From Climacium dendroides (taxonomy: Eukaryota; Streptophyta; Bryopsida; Hypnales; Climaciaceae): DNA of 64,000 bases. The position numbers and the translations under genes are program-made. The stretch spans positions 17,169,029 through 17,233,028 of the forward strand of contig OX467083.1 of assembly GCA_950106755.1 (NCBI GenBank), read 5' to 3'. The notes below the pieces were generated by a model. It was not told the DNA's origin. It did no database searches and was given only the letters and a program-made list of their open reading frames with translations. Below, piece after piece: positions 36,281 to 48,700 of the stretch (position 1 is the first letter of the stretch; each line of letters starts with the position of its first letter).

Positions 36281-37729
36281 ATGATTTTTTTCAAACTACA
36301 AAGAAGTAAATAAGAGCATAATAATCATGTAAGCTCACAAGTATGTGCTGGAGGTCAATGAGCCTAGTTCCATGAATTTCCATAATAAAACTAAGTTGTC
36401 ACTCAATGAACAAAAGTAAGCTATTGTATTATTCTGTATTTTATATTTTTTGGTGCTAAATTGTTTGGATCTTTCAAAAGGAAATTTGTCTTCAATTCTC
36501 TACTCCTATGATCCAAAAGTTTGTTGCTTTAATAAATTTAGAAATCACATAGCAATTCCTCAACAACTGACAAAGTGAAAGCCTAACAAAGAATATATAT
36601 ATAATCAAACTCATGTGCAATTAGAAATGATGAGATCTATCCAAGTTCACTTAAGAAAACGAATTCATGCATGCTTTTTTCTTTATACTAAAATGGTCAA
36701 TGTACCTAAAATAAAAGGCCATTTCGAATCCATAATATAAACTGAAAGATTCTTCATGTGATACCTCACCAACCAAAACTATGTATACAAATATGTAGTG
36801 AGAGTTGGAGAAATTCAAATACTTGCGAAATTTCATGGAAGCTAGCATCACAAGGTACCAAAGCACACTCCTAAGAAGATGCACTTGCCATAGGCCATAG
36901 ACTGTTATATCCTTTTATATGCACTCTAATGTTGTCATCTTCTACTAGCATGTTCTCAAGCTTCAAACACACCTTTGTTTGCATTATGATGGGTACTTGA
37001 TTTAAAAAAAGAACAGATTGATCGATATTGGACTTCAAGAACTATACTCACAGAATGCTAATTGATCGATACATACATATCAATGTGTTCTAAATAGTAA
37101 CTTAATAAGAGAGAGATCAATCAGCAACAATTACATATATTTTTACCATGGTGAAGGCCACATTATGAATAATAATGATTAATAAATAATAGGGTGGTTA
37201 CATGGTGGTTACATATTGGTTACATATGTACAACTTTGTGAACATGAGAGGAATGAAAGGTCAAGGTCGATGGACATATGTCTATTGACCATAGATGATT
37301 TGAGTATAAATAAGTACTTATAGGGTATATATTTCATATGTGATGTGTCTCTTGGAAGTTGGTTTGTCTGATCAACCTCCAAATATAGCTTATCCTTCAT
37401 AAAAACGATCAACTAAAGTTGCTTCAATACCAAGATATTTTCATAACACTGTAGTTTGTATCAAACTAGAAATTCAAATGAATTGGAAATATAACACAAA
37501 TATTGAAGAGTGGAGAGTTCATGTATCTAGGAAACTTCAACAGCCACCAACTAGTACCACCGCATTGGTATTGTATATGCGAGTGTATGTGTGTATACTA
37601 CTCAACATCCACAGCAAAGTGGAAAAATGATGAAATTGGCTTCTGTAACAAGTCCTTCGTCCTCAGCATTCTCACTTTGTCCCTCATCTTGTTGATGATA
37701 GCAATAAATTCAGAAATTGCTTCAGCTTG
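36281..37729. other. AT-rich intergenic, no gene
   Basis: No coding or RNA feature could be supported. A 'ggttacat' motif repeats three times at about 37196-37226. The rest is low-complexity AT-rich sequence between repeat B and the pogo-like remnant. Confidence 0.5.
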
Positions 37730-39725
37730 CTAATACCAAAAAATTTCCAATGATTGCAAGAATTGGAGAGCCTCCAAAGCTTTCACCTTTATGGACTCGT
37801 GGCTATCATCTTTACCTTTGTCATCAATAGTTGCACCTTGATCTGAAAGGTGCATGTTAATGATGGCCTCCAAGTTTGGTGTGTCCACAACCATTTGTTT
37901 CTTTGGGTAATTCAAGAGCTCATCAATATCCATTGGATCATCGTAGCACAATTGACGCATTTGAGACTCTAAGTCCCGCATGACATCTTCATCAATAAGT
38001 TCCTTTAAGCATGTGGACTGTTCAAGTGCTTCCATGCGAATCTAGCAGTGGCACAAGCAATTTTGAATGGTTTGCAATTTCACATCTTCAGTTTATGTAG
38101 GCACAACCATGCAAATGGCATCTAGAATGTTGATCTTCTCTAGATTGTCAATGTCATCCTCAAGCCATTGGAAAAAAAGATAATTGAAGCGCCTACGATA
38201 GTAGGTCTTGAGGTTGCGAATGATCCCAACATCACATGGGTGAATCTTGGTGGTGGTATTTGGAGGGAGAAAATAGACCAATGTGTTTTGCAATTCAGTA
38301 TAATTGGGAATCTCTGCCACTAGGATATATGTACTACAATAGTTGAGAATTATAACAACTTTTTAATTCACCATGCATTGGGCAAAAACTCGAAGCCATT
38401 CTGCAAAGATTTGTTTCGACATCCACGCCTTGGGATTGCTCTTATATATGCAACCAAAATTAACGTTGCTCATATTCTTCAAACATCTTGGATTTTGAAC
38501 TTTCCAATAATCCAAAGAGGAAGCTTGTCAGTGCCATCGGCATTGCAGTGCATTGCCAATGTGATTCTTTATTTGCTTTGTTTTCTCCCCTCTAGTTCTT
38601 TAGTGACTAGAGAATTGTTTGCTTGGTCATAAAGACATGGTAGTCGTTAGGTATTAACCAATTGAATGGCTCAACTGAATATAAAGTATACAATTTTACA
38701 TCATGTTTAAAATTTTTCATGTCAAGAACTAAATTCAATTGAGGTGCCTTCTGTATTGTTAAATCATGCTCATAGTTCTGAAAGAGAATATCAAGTTATA
38801 AACAATTGAAACAAAAATGGACCAATGACTAAAGCTCCCATGTATTCAATTAATGAAAGTCCATCTACAACTTACAACGTGAAAATGATAAAATTCTCTG
38901 ATGATACCTAGTAATGAATCAACCTTGTAGTTCTTCAGTGTCTATGATAATTAAACTAAAGTACATTATTTGTTGGAAGCTCATTAGGTGACCTTGAATA
39001 AAAACCCAAGAGGTATGCTAACATCAACAAATATTGAGTAATGCTTTGAACTCCACAAACACATTCGCGTACATTGAGTGAATGCTATCATTCATGTATC
39101 CAATCTCAAAAGTTCAAAATGCAATGTTATAGTAGGATAGCACTGCAAGGAAGATGAACAATACCTACATGCAATAGAAGAGGCCAATTTTGTCCATGTT
39201 ATAAATGTTTTTTTGTTTGAATTTGTTGAGGACCTCATGGATTGAAGGAAGTGCACGTGAAATCATATTAATGTCAGCTGATCCAATCTCTCCAAAACGC
39301 CGATAAAAGCGAATTCTATGTCGTTTCTTGAATGCATGAAGCTACCCATTGGAGAATGAAAAGTTTTCATGCATAGAGTACAGTCAATCAAGAATGACTC
39401 TTGCTTTCACCTTCAACAAATCATCACTCATATTGAGGTATTTTTGGTGTGCATGAAACCAAGAGGCAAGTGCTAATTCTATTAACGGATACTTTATGGT
39501 CCGATGCCTCTTATTATGCAAGTATGCATTGTCAACCTTCTACAACAGTTCCATTGACTGCTTGAAGGTTCTGCATATAGTTGCTTGGTCGACTATAGTG
39601 TCATGTATGTTCTTGAGCCAGTCAATGAGTTGTTCCTATGTTAAGTTAGGGTCTTCCTGCTTGTGTTGACAGAGGCCACTGTAGACCTTATCTGACATCA
39701 ACATGCATGTTCTTTTTGGAGACAT
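37730..39725 (-). pseudogene. Decayed pogo/Tigger-like DNA transposase
   Basis: Read on the minus strand from an ATG at 39725, the fragments in order are as follows. First an N-terminal part with in-frame stops, then a Tc5/CENP-B-type DNA-binding segment (LHAFKKRHRIRFYRRFGEIG, about 39350-39290), then a DDE-domain start (IYNMDKIGLFYCM, about 39205-39165). After ~0.5 kb of unrelated DNA or a lost intron comes SLVTKE...HCNADGTDKLPLWIIGK (about 38625-38500), then a frameshifted AWMSKQIFAEWLRVFAQCM stretch (about 38435-38375). Next is LPPNTTTKIHPCDVGIIRNL (about 38265), and last a C-terminal LCYDDPMDIDELLNYP region (about 37940). Several stops and a frameshift make it non-functional. The D of 'NMD' and the D of 'HPCD' appear kept. 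This is the pogo superfamily of Tc1/mariner; terminal repeats were not located. Confidence 0.88.
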
Positions 39726-41086
39726 GTTCCTTGAAAAAATTTGCCAAAAATGTAAATGAGGTGTTTAGAAGTTCAAGTTGTCTACATCACAGATGCAACC
39801 ATCTATTTCTATTATTCTATTGCATTGAAGCATAAATTATGAACACACTTAAGTGTAAATAAGCTACAATTTTAATAGCTGTGCTTTATCAAAATTGAAC
39901 GAGTAACCACTTTAAATCTGCAAAAAGTCTCAATATAACAAATATAGCCTTGAAGTAGTAATAAAAAAATCACTTTTTTTCAAAAATGTTCCAATTGAAA
40001 AAAAAACTATTCAAAGATTGCATCCTTAACAACACTTGTTCCATTTCATGTCAAAGCTACTAGACTTACAATTTAGTATTCAAACACCACCACAACATGT
40101 TGCATATAAGCGAGTCATAAACTAGTGAAGCTCATATGTCATTAAGTGTATACAATTTACAAATATTTTGATAAGCTTCTAAAGTTGGAATCATAACAAA
40201 CCTTAACAGCGTAAGTTATGCAAACTTGAATAAAGGATTGTAGATGACCATCAAGATTTGCACCAAAGAGACCTTGCGCAACACCAATATGGAGATTTAG
40301 TGAAAACAAAACTACATTTAAAATCTAAAACTAAAAGCCTCATTATAGTAAATGAATTCATAAAAGATGAAGATTGTGGCTATGTATTCCAACATTTTGG
40401 TCAAACATGCTTCAAGTTGGGTTCCCCACCAATGACTAGGTAAAACTTCTTTCACTACTGGTCACTAAAATCTTAATGCAGAGAGACCAACCTTCAAAGT
40501 AAGACCATCTTAATGCTAAGAGATCAACCTTTCATGCTAGAATTTCTTGCATCTCATAAAACCACTACTTCAATTCTTGAGAATGAAACACTCTTTCAAA
40601 ACAATGTCAAATTAGATAAATTTTGCTTATTAATGTAAGCTAAATGTCTTTTATGCACAGATACAATTCATCATTGATCGTAGGCCCAGAAGGATAGTAC
40701 CTGTCTCCCAAGTTGAATTGAGAAATATGAAACTACTGTGGTGGTCCGAAGAGAACAAGTGACTTCATCTTTGAATTCCCTGTGTGGATGGCAATTAATT
40801 TCTTTACATGCTTTTAAACTTATTTTTGCCATTAAGTTCTAGTCTAGGTGGATCCAATTTATATGAATTATCATCATGTAGTACTCCAAGCTCAAATTAA
40901 AGTTAATTTCCTAATGGGCTTCATTAATTGTAGCTTCTTAGAATGCATAAACCCTCTCTTAGTGCATAGTTCCAACACCATGCAGTAAAAGAGGTTCTAC
41001 TATATGCAACTCTGAAATGGACTAATATTATATAACTACTATCATTCTACCTTAATTTATTGTGAATTTGCTAATTTAGTATAAAA
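39726..41086. other. AT-rich intergenic, no gene
   Basis: Lies between the pogo-like remnant and the candidate Helitron 3' end. Only short frames without motifs are seen (for example 40258-40443 plus). It may include the 5' terminal part of the pogo-like element. Confidence 0.45.
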
Positions 41087-41119
41087 CTAGTGGTTAGCGC
41101 TTGCTTTGTTACGCATTAA

Positions 41120-41640
41120 CTATATTACTTTCATCAATTTCTCATGTGATAGAATGTAGATTAATAAAGTATGTATAATCTTTAAATGAAATATTGACAT
41201 CTTCATACAATATTTTTTGGAAATACATATATTGTGCAATAGAAAGTAATTAAAGAAAATCTTTATATCATAATTTTCACAAAAATCTTTACAAACATGA
41301 AAATATTGCAATAAAAAGAAATTAATCAAGTGAAAAATGCAAATAGAATCTTCACATTTGAATATATAGAGCAATAGTTTCAATTTCAAGAAAATCTTCA
41401 ATTAAGAAATTATTAATCTTCATATAATAATTTACAAATATACATACAATGAAATGTAGAGTAATTTTAATATTTTTCAAATCAAAATCTTTACAATTAA
41501 AGAACATGCAAAATCTTCACCTATTAAAATGTAGAATAACGATTCTAATTTCAATAAAAGATTCAAATAATAAATTATGAAAATCTTCATAATCATTTGA
41601 ATATATTGCAATCTAGAATAAAAAATATATATATATCCAA
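41120..41640. repeat. AT-rich degenerate repeat with 'aaaatcttca' motif
   Basis: The strings 'aaaatctt(c/t)a', 'gaaatgtaga' and 'caat(a)tagaa' recur every few tens of bases, in variable order, inside the putative Helitron 3' region. This may be an ancient tandem array. It is seen by eye only. Confidence 0.4.
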
Positions 41641-42119
41641 GTTAAATTTTATACATTAGAATCTTTGCATATTTACATATTCTCAAATAAAAGTGATAAA
41701 TTTTATAAATGGATTGCATCCAAAGATGCATGCATTGGAATATCCTTCCATTGGCTATAAAAGAATGTAGCAAAATGATTACAAATATCATTCTACCATA
41801 TTTATTGATATGGTAGGCTATTTCAATTGAAATAATGAAATAATGATAGACACCAAAAGAATGCAGTTGGATAGAAGGAAACATCGTTAAAGTGTGCATG
41901 AACCCTAAACATGTAAAGTTTAAAACAAACTTCTAATTTTTTCATTCATCTGATTCACGTGTAAATATATGTAGGCATCTCTATGACAATGTCATACAAA
42001 AATCTTATGGTAAACCACATTTTTTATTGTTCTCATAGCATTTGAATTGTCATTAGCAACTTTAATGTTTGCAAGATGTTTACAATGAGACATAGCTACA
42101 TATAACTAATTATGGTTAA

Positions 42120-43490
42120 ATACTTCATTTCAAAGATAAATGCCAACTTATTATATGATTGGCCTTGCAATTTCTTGATTGTCATAACAAAAATACCAGT
42201 AATAGAAAATAATCTCTAACAAAGTGTAAATGATAAGCGACTATCATTGCAATTCTTGGAATTAACACTTCTTGACTACGATGGCGTCATTCTACATTTT
42301 TTACACAATAATATAGTAGAGGACACTTGCAAAATACGCAAATAACTATCATTACATAAACCCTTTGTCGAATTCAAGTTCCTTAACAACATGACATATT
42401 GATCACATTTTAGATTTAATTGGTGAGGAGGTAAACTGCTGAGCTATAATGAATTCAAAAACTTTATTAGATAATGATGGGCATGCTCATCATTCATGTA
42501 CTAAATTAGTACTAAAATATTGATACTTATTACTAGGTATGTGATTGATGATTTTTTGATTGATTTTTTGAGCATCATCATTTTGTATAATCAAAATGAC
42601 ATGCTCAGAGAAATCAACCAAATGATCAAAAGTGATATCAATGAGACCATTTGAAGAGTTTCCAACTGCAACCATTCCTAATAGTAAATTCATCTCTGAA
42701 CTAGTTTTGTTCTCACCAATATCTAACAAAATTCGTTGAAAGTTTGGTTGACTTTGCAAATACATATTTGTGGTTAAATGAAAATGTTGCATCAATAAAA
42801 ATAAATATGAACGTTGCAAGCAAGCCTCAACAGTTTGTTGACAACCTCCACGTACAACAATGAGTAAAGTTTGGCAAAAATTACCATCACATAAAACTAC
42901 AAGTTTACCATTTGAACAATTTAAGCTACAAATATCTTGCAAAGATCTATTTATAGCTTCTATTATAAATCGATGTGCAGCATAAGCTTTATCAATTACA
43001 ATCAATTGTACTTCATGCAAATTTTGAGCCAATGACAATTGGATATTAATATTACAAGTTGAGGCTTCATGCAATTGTAATGAAATGACAAGGGAGGAAT
43101 GTGCTGTTTGTCTTTTATGCAAAAAGCAAACAGTTATTTCACTTGTTGCAATTGTCATACATTTGATACTATGACCATAAAGATAATTTAATATGGTATT
43201 GTACATAAAAGTCTTATTGGTCCTACCAGACCCATTTATAGAAAAAACTTATTTGGAAGATGGGGTTTTAAAATAGTAGAATTTATTGCATTAAAAACAA
43301 TGTGTTATTCTTCATTGAGTTTACCCACATCTTCTTTTACAAAATAAATGTTTTAATTATCTAAATCACTATTGTCATTGACATCACCGTTAACATTAAC
43401 AATGTTTGGTTAACTGAATTCATTCAAATCTTGAATGTTAAAAAAATTTACAATGCGTTTATTTGAAGATGACAAATACCCTTCAATAAA
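42120..43490 (-). pseudogene. Helitron PIF1-like helicase remnant
   Basis: Minus-strand fragments, in order, are 'SDDWRNNVNHYSRVILFIEG' (about 43540-43480), 'KLNEE.HIVFNAI', and a decayed Walker A region (expected GPGGTGKTF; here roughly 'SGRTNKTFMYNTILNYL', about 43230-43170). Then comes an open 238-codon stretch at 43206-42490 with 'QTAHSS', 'LIVIDKAYAAHRFIIEAINR' (Walker B-like, where D-E is replaced by D-K), 'CDGNFCQTL' and 'SEHVIL..QNDDAQKINQKI'. After it, frames broken by stops carry 'LPPHQLNLKCDQYVMLLRNL' and 'FVMTIKKLQGQSYNKLAFIF' (about 42410-42130). This is the order of motifs in plant Helitron helicases. Stops and lost catalytic residues show it is dead, although one segment remains open by chance. 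Confidence 0.9.
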
Positions 43491-44102
43491 TAAAATGACT
43501 CTAGAATAGTGGTTTACATTATTGCGCCAATCATCAGACATAGCATCAATATGCCTTCTAAGTAAGCTACGAGAACTCAATAGTTGTTGGCCTGACCATA
43601 CAATAATATTGATTGTCGTTTAATTCTTTAAAACATTCTTCAAATGTAACTTCACGGCGTCTAAATTCAACGCATTCAACTTGCAACAAGATCATCAATG
43701 TCTGAGCATCATGCTGAAGATTTCCGTGCCATTGTTACTCCACACGAGGTTGTTTCGATGGTTGAAATGGCTCAGCTTCATCTTGTGATTGCCCATGCAA
43801 TAATGAAAGACCCAACGACAATTGAAGTCAATCTGGTAGTTGCAATAAAGAAAATTCAAATTCACGCTCCGGTTGAGATTCTTCATCTTGAGACTCAAAA
43901 AAACCTTTTAGTTCGACATAGTATAAATCTAAATGAAAACAAAAACAAACCTAAACATCAATATAATGAAGCTTTCAAGTGAACCTTTTTTTTATAGTTG
44001 TTTATTACAATAGTGAAAAGGTGTCACCTTAAAATTGCTTCAAATGACATCATTCTTTTTACTATTTTATAAATATCAAAATCCATCTATATAATATAAA
44101 GA

Positions 44103-45029
44103 TACATATTTTTACATAATGTGTGCATTTGCAGTACGACATCATTCAAGCCCTTGTAATTTTCTTCACATGTCACTTCTTGAGTGTTCAGTTCAACACA
44201 TTCAATTTGAAGTAGAATCACTAAAATACAAATGTCTCTTTGGAGATTGCCATGTTGACATTACTCTACACGAGATTTTTCAGTGGATGAGAAGGTCTAA
44301 CCTCATCTTGTAAATGAATTGGTGATGGTATAGAAATTGTTAGTTGAGATGGTTGAACTAACAATTGTGACAGAAAAAGCTCCAGTTCAACTTTTAGTTG
44401 AGACTTTGGATCTTGCAACTCTATAAAAATCCTCTAATTCAACATTCTAGAGTTGAACTTCAAACATGCGTATAAATTCTATAGAATTTAAAAGAATGCT
44501 TCAAGTTGATGAAACTTGTCCAAGGCTTTCTCTTTTAAATAAACGTCACCTCGAAGTCACTAGAAATAATTCCAATGGCAACAAACGTCACCTTGAAGTC
44601 ACTAGAAACATTATTAGTAAGTTTTGTCGTCTAGATTATAAAATCTCTTTAAAATACAAAATAAATATACATCTTATACAATGTACATATCTACATTACT
44701 CTATCTTGCTTGATTCCTGACATTGGGGAATCCAATTGGAAAAATGATAATAAAAAAATTTTGCATTGAAATGCATACAATATTTGTTACTTTTTCTCAA
44801 TGTCTATAACTTTACAAACCCAATGTATTATATGAGTCCATGGCATCAAATTACTACACCTAATTGTGACCCATTTGTAAAACCATCCCATCTAGATTCT
44901 TGTCTAGTACTTTGAACATGAAAAATTAGGGTTGATTTTGGACATATATAATATTTAACACTACAAATTCATAGTTTATTCTACAAAGTCCATTCAATCC
45001 AAATGGAATCTCCTTTTGATTACCAACAA
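44103..45029. other. AT-rich intergenic, no gene
   Basis: Short plus-strand frames only. A 'cgtcacctcgaagtcactagaaa' segment occurs twice in tandem at about 44543-44612. It is probably Helitron-related or other transposon debris. Confidence 0.45.
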
Positions 45030-45418
45030 AGGTAGAACCACCCATAACCAATCAAATAAGCAATTGTGAACATATGTGGAGTATACTAAGGTGAAGGAAA
45101 TATTTCCACAAGTGTAGAGATAGAAATGAGGGGGATTGCAAAAATTTAGTAATTTTATTGCTTCAACTGAAATTACTATGAATTTTGGAAGGCAAAAGTT
45201 GGTCTGGACCCATGTCCAATGTTTAGACTATTCCAAAACCGCTCATTTAAGAGTTCATTTTGGCACTCCAAACCAAGCAGATGTGTCATGAAAAGAATGG
45301 AGGAATTGGTGGGCGGAAATCAAGATCTCATGTTTGGAAATTAGTCCAGCCTCTCTTGAATTTCAGCCCCCCTATTGATTGCTGATGGGGCTGTGCTTGG
45401 TAATGGGTGGTTCTACCT
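45030..45418. mobile_element. ~390-bp element with 20-bp terminal inverted repeats
   Basis: The left end reads AGGTAGAACCACCCATAACC. The right end, reverse-complemented, reads AGGTAGAACCACCCATTACC, one mismatch in 20. There is no open frame. Partial relatives are at 21003-21232 (left-end type) and 19990-20070 (right-end type). No clear target duplication was found, so the superfamily is open. It sits about 335 bases downstream of the UGGT stop codon. Confidence 0.7.
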
Positions 45419-45752
45419 AAGTCCCAACAAAATGTTTTAGATTTCAGTGATAGGAACCACGCTCAATCCGTTATTTGGACGATATTATGTGTTGTTGTCT
45501 TAGTTGAGCTGTCTCGGCAGTGCAAGAGTGTTTGGCTGCACTAGATTGGCAAGGCAGACAGAGGAAAGAGCCCAATGTGTCAATTCCTTTTTGGGCTCAG
45601 AGTTTCAGGGTTTAGGGTTCAGTGATTCAGAACATGAGAACAAACAAAAGTTATCACCGGAACTGAAATCAACAAAAGGATGACTAGTCACGGAAGTGGA
45701 GGTTACCCACTGTTGTAATATGAAGAGCAAGAACACCAATGTCGGAATCAAT

Positions 45753-48700
45753 TCAAAGCTCCGCAGCCGATTCCTTGTCTACACTATTAGGCACCGTGTT
45801 GTCCATCGTAGTTCTTCCTATGTCCTGTACCTCGGCCAACACCTCTTCTATGTGAGCGGGGCTCAAAGGCGGTGGTTCAGTCTCCAGAGACTCCACTTGC
45901 TGAATCCTCGTCGTGAAATCACGTGCCTCTTGATCAAGGTCTGGCCATTCCGCCACAATACGTCTCGCTCCCTGTCCAGAAAAGAGACAGCAATGTGGAT
46001 AGAGTTTGTTAGAGTTGCACATTCATAACTGAGGATACTACACTGCTAGGGACCTATATGAGTCCATCTACTCGATCTCTTAGTTGGACTTGCTCGCAAG
46101 AGGTGTAAGCACGACTTGGCTGAATGTCTATGGTCATTGCTCTTGGAATGAAATACGGTTTAGGGTGTACAATCACTGTAGGGGTCTACAACTCCCACTT
46201 TGAAATTGCATAAGAAATTCATACATGGTAAAAAAATTAAATCTGGATAGCTTTGGCACATTACTGATCTGTGCGGATATCTCAAAAATCACTCTCTACA
46301 GACTGATTAGAATGCTTAAAGTGAAAACAGTGTCCTTGAACTCGAAGTCCATGAAATTGAAACGCTTTGAACAAAACAATCCATGATAAATAGATCACTT
46401 GCCTCCAGTTTCGGCTCCTTGGTCATGGGGTTATTACACAAATCGATTGTCTTCGCCTGGGACTTGGTCGCATTCCCGCACCATGACTCGCACCACAGCC
46501 ATTGCTGGGGTAGAGAGAATATTGGTACTTGGTGCTGGGCGTAGTTCGGTAAATCCTGAATTCAGAGTATGTTTTAGTGTCATCAAACGAAACTGACTTA
46601 GGGACTGTACTTAATTTATCAGTTCCAACGGAAACAGACAATATAGAGAATAAAATACGCAATGGGAGGTGTTTCAAAAGTTTGACCTAACCTGGTCCAG
46701 GTTGGAGAGACTATTAGGGTCTTTACTTAGACTCTCATAGAAGACTCTCAAGTTGTCTCCTGCAGCTGACTGGCGAAATTTCACGAGATCCACTACATAG
46801 AGGGCACTGGCAGAGAATAACAGAATCAGACCAAAAGTGATTTGTGATGCCGGAACATGATGCAGAACCATGATAACAAGTCATGCAAGATGAAACCATT
46901 ATTGCTGAAACTAGTAAACCAAGAGCTATTTCGAAAGAACAACAAAGTCCAACATCTGCTTGGAAGCATGAATAACTGACGAAGTTAGACAACTTGTGAA
47001 GGCAGATAATCAATTCTTTTCTTAATGGAACAAACCTGATGTGATAAGGCCTTCCTCTCAAGTGGTCCTTCCAAAAACCCTGATATCCAACACCCACAAA
47101 TAAGTGAACATAAAGGAAGTCAAACTATATAGTAAAATTGAAGGTCAGTAAGTGCCACTTGATTAGAGCCGATTTCCGCGCAGACCTGGGAACGGGCTCT
47201 TACATACCCCCCATTAAAACCTCTATGGAAGACAACCGTCTCGCATCCTAACCCCCGTCGCAAACAATTTATCAATATCTTTTCGACCAAGCAAACTTTC
47301 CCAACATGCATATTCTTATTAAATGGGCATATGATGACTTCTTTGTATCTTAGAAGTCATTGGATTTTGAGCAAGACAACGGGAAAGATGGTGTCGGTCT
47401 CTGGTTAAGAAGACAGATCATAATACGGATTGTCCTTAAAAGAAATAATCCGTTCAGAAAACGGAAAGGTGGGCCCTTAAATGATCTTCAGCAACGACAA
47501 GACACGCTGGAGCTCATTTCAGCAAAACATGCTATTACCTGGTTCCAGAATCGAAAACCATCCATCTCTTTGTTGTTGTCGCAAAATGGTGTGTATGCAA
47601 GTGGCTTTCCGTCTATGTCCATATCATACAGCTCCGCCATATCAGCTCTAATTATTTGATCAGCATCCACAAATATTACCTGTGCACACAAGTACACGGA
47701 AACAAATTTTAGGCAAACTTAACAAAATATTTTATTCAAAACGGCATGTACTCAAAAAAGATGCAAGTCATGAGAGTCGTAACATTATGCAAAATGACTT
47801 CTGCAGCACAAAAAGAATCATTGCTTTTGGAAATCAGAGAATCTAAGTTGATTCCAACAGCAGGTGCAAAATGCAAGGCAATGATTGTCCCGAAAGAATG
47901 TGTAATGCGCTAGCACGAAGAAGTGAACTTGCCTTCTTCAAAGAGAGCGGGAAAAGAACATCTAAAAACAGAATCTTGTAAGCCCAAATAATACGTTGCT
48001 TCTCAGTTTGCTTGTGCAACCAAGAGGGCCACTTGTAAGTCACCAAATCGTATTCAAATCCATATTCACGAGCCATATGAGGAATCACACCCTGCAATTG
48101 AGCCCTCCTTCCCTTGACAATCAGCACATATACTGGAAAGTGATCCACAGCAAGGTAAAATACAATGATGTTCATGTATAAGGAGGCAAATATCAAAGTG
48201 CAGCTTTCATCTTCTTCAGGCGATGACCAGTTTACGGGAGTTTTGGAAACACAACAAACTCTAATCAATGGCAATGTTTGAACTTGATTCTCAAGCAAGC
48301 GCCATTTAGATTCTTTTCGCCAAATGAGACGAACAAGCTTGAATGTTTTTCATCCACTCGCAAATTTGCAACACCTCAAAGATAAGGGAAAGGTACGGAC
48401 CTTGAATTGGGGGGAAAGATAGTTCTTTATGAACCAAAATTTGACAGGGCGGTCTGTTTTCTTCAACACACTCAACATCATTATTTTCAAAAATCGCTCA
48501 TACCTGTCCTCCCCCGACAAAGAGCAACTCTTTAGGTCAAGAAACGGGTATAGAGGACACTCTGTCAAAGCTTCTCTTCCCATCACACAAGCCATGCGTA
48601 GTTACTGAAACTGATGGTTTAGATATGCATACTCCATTATATTTCATGATCAAACTTAATATTTATAAGAATGCATGTCATAAGTTTCAAGATGAACGTA

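Larger units (their letters stand above)
41087..44102 (-). mobile_element. Degenerate Helitron (limits tentative)
   Basis: On the minus strand the sequence ends GCGCTAACCACTAG at 41087, followed by a host T. This is the CTRR-T end of Helitrons. A GTTAATGCG...GCGCTAAC stem-loop sits just upstream of the terminus, as Helitrons require. The helicase remnant (about 42120-43490) points the same way. A possible 5' end is TCTTTATATTATATAGATGG at about 44102, preceded by A. The 3' end is better supported than the 5' end. No Rep (HUH) domain was recognised, so the element is either internally deleted or too decayed. Confidence 0.55.

Noticed and set aside
37137..37500. Possible LTR with TATA-like and GGTTACAT repeats
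   Set aside because: No second LTR, primer-binding site or polypurine tract could be found.
42490..43206. A 238-codon open frame that could be taken for a host gene
   Set aside because: It is the surviving open segment of a Helitron helicase whose neighbouring motifs are interrupted by stops and whose Walker motifs are altered.
43698..43982. Plus-strand 94-codon frame
   Set aside because: Low information and inside the putative Helitron. It might be a relic of a Helitron-associated protein, but no motif supports a call.
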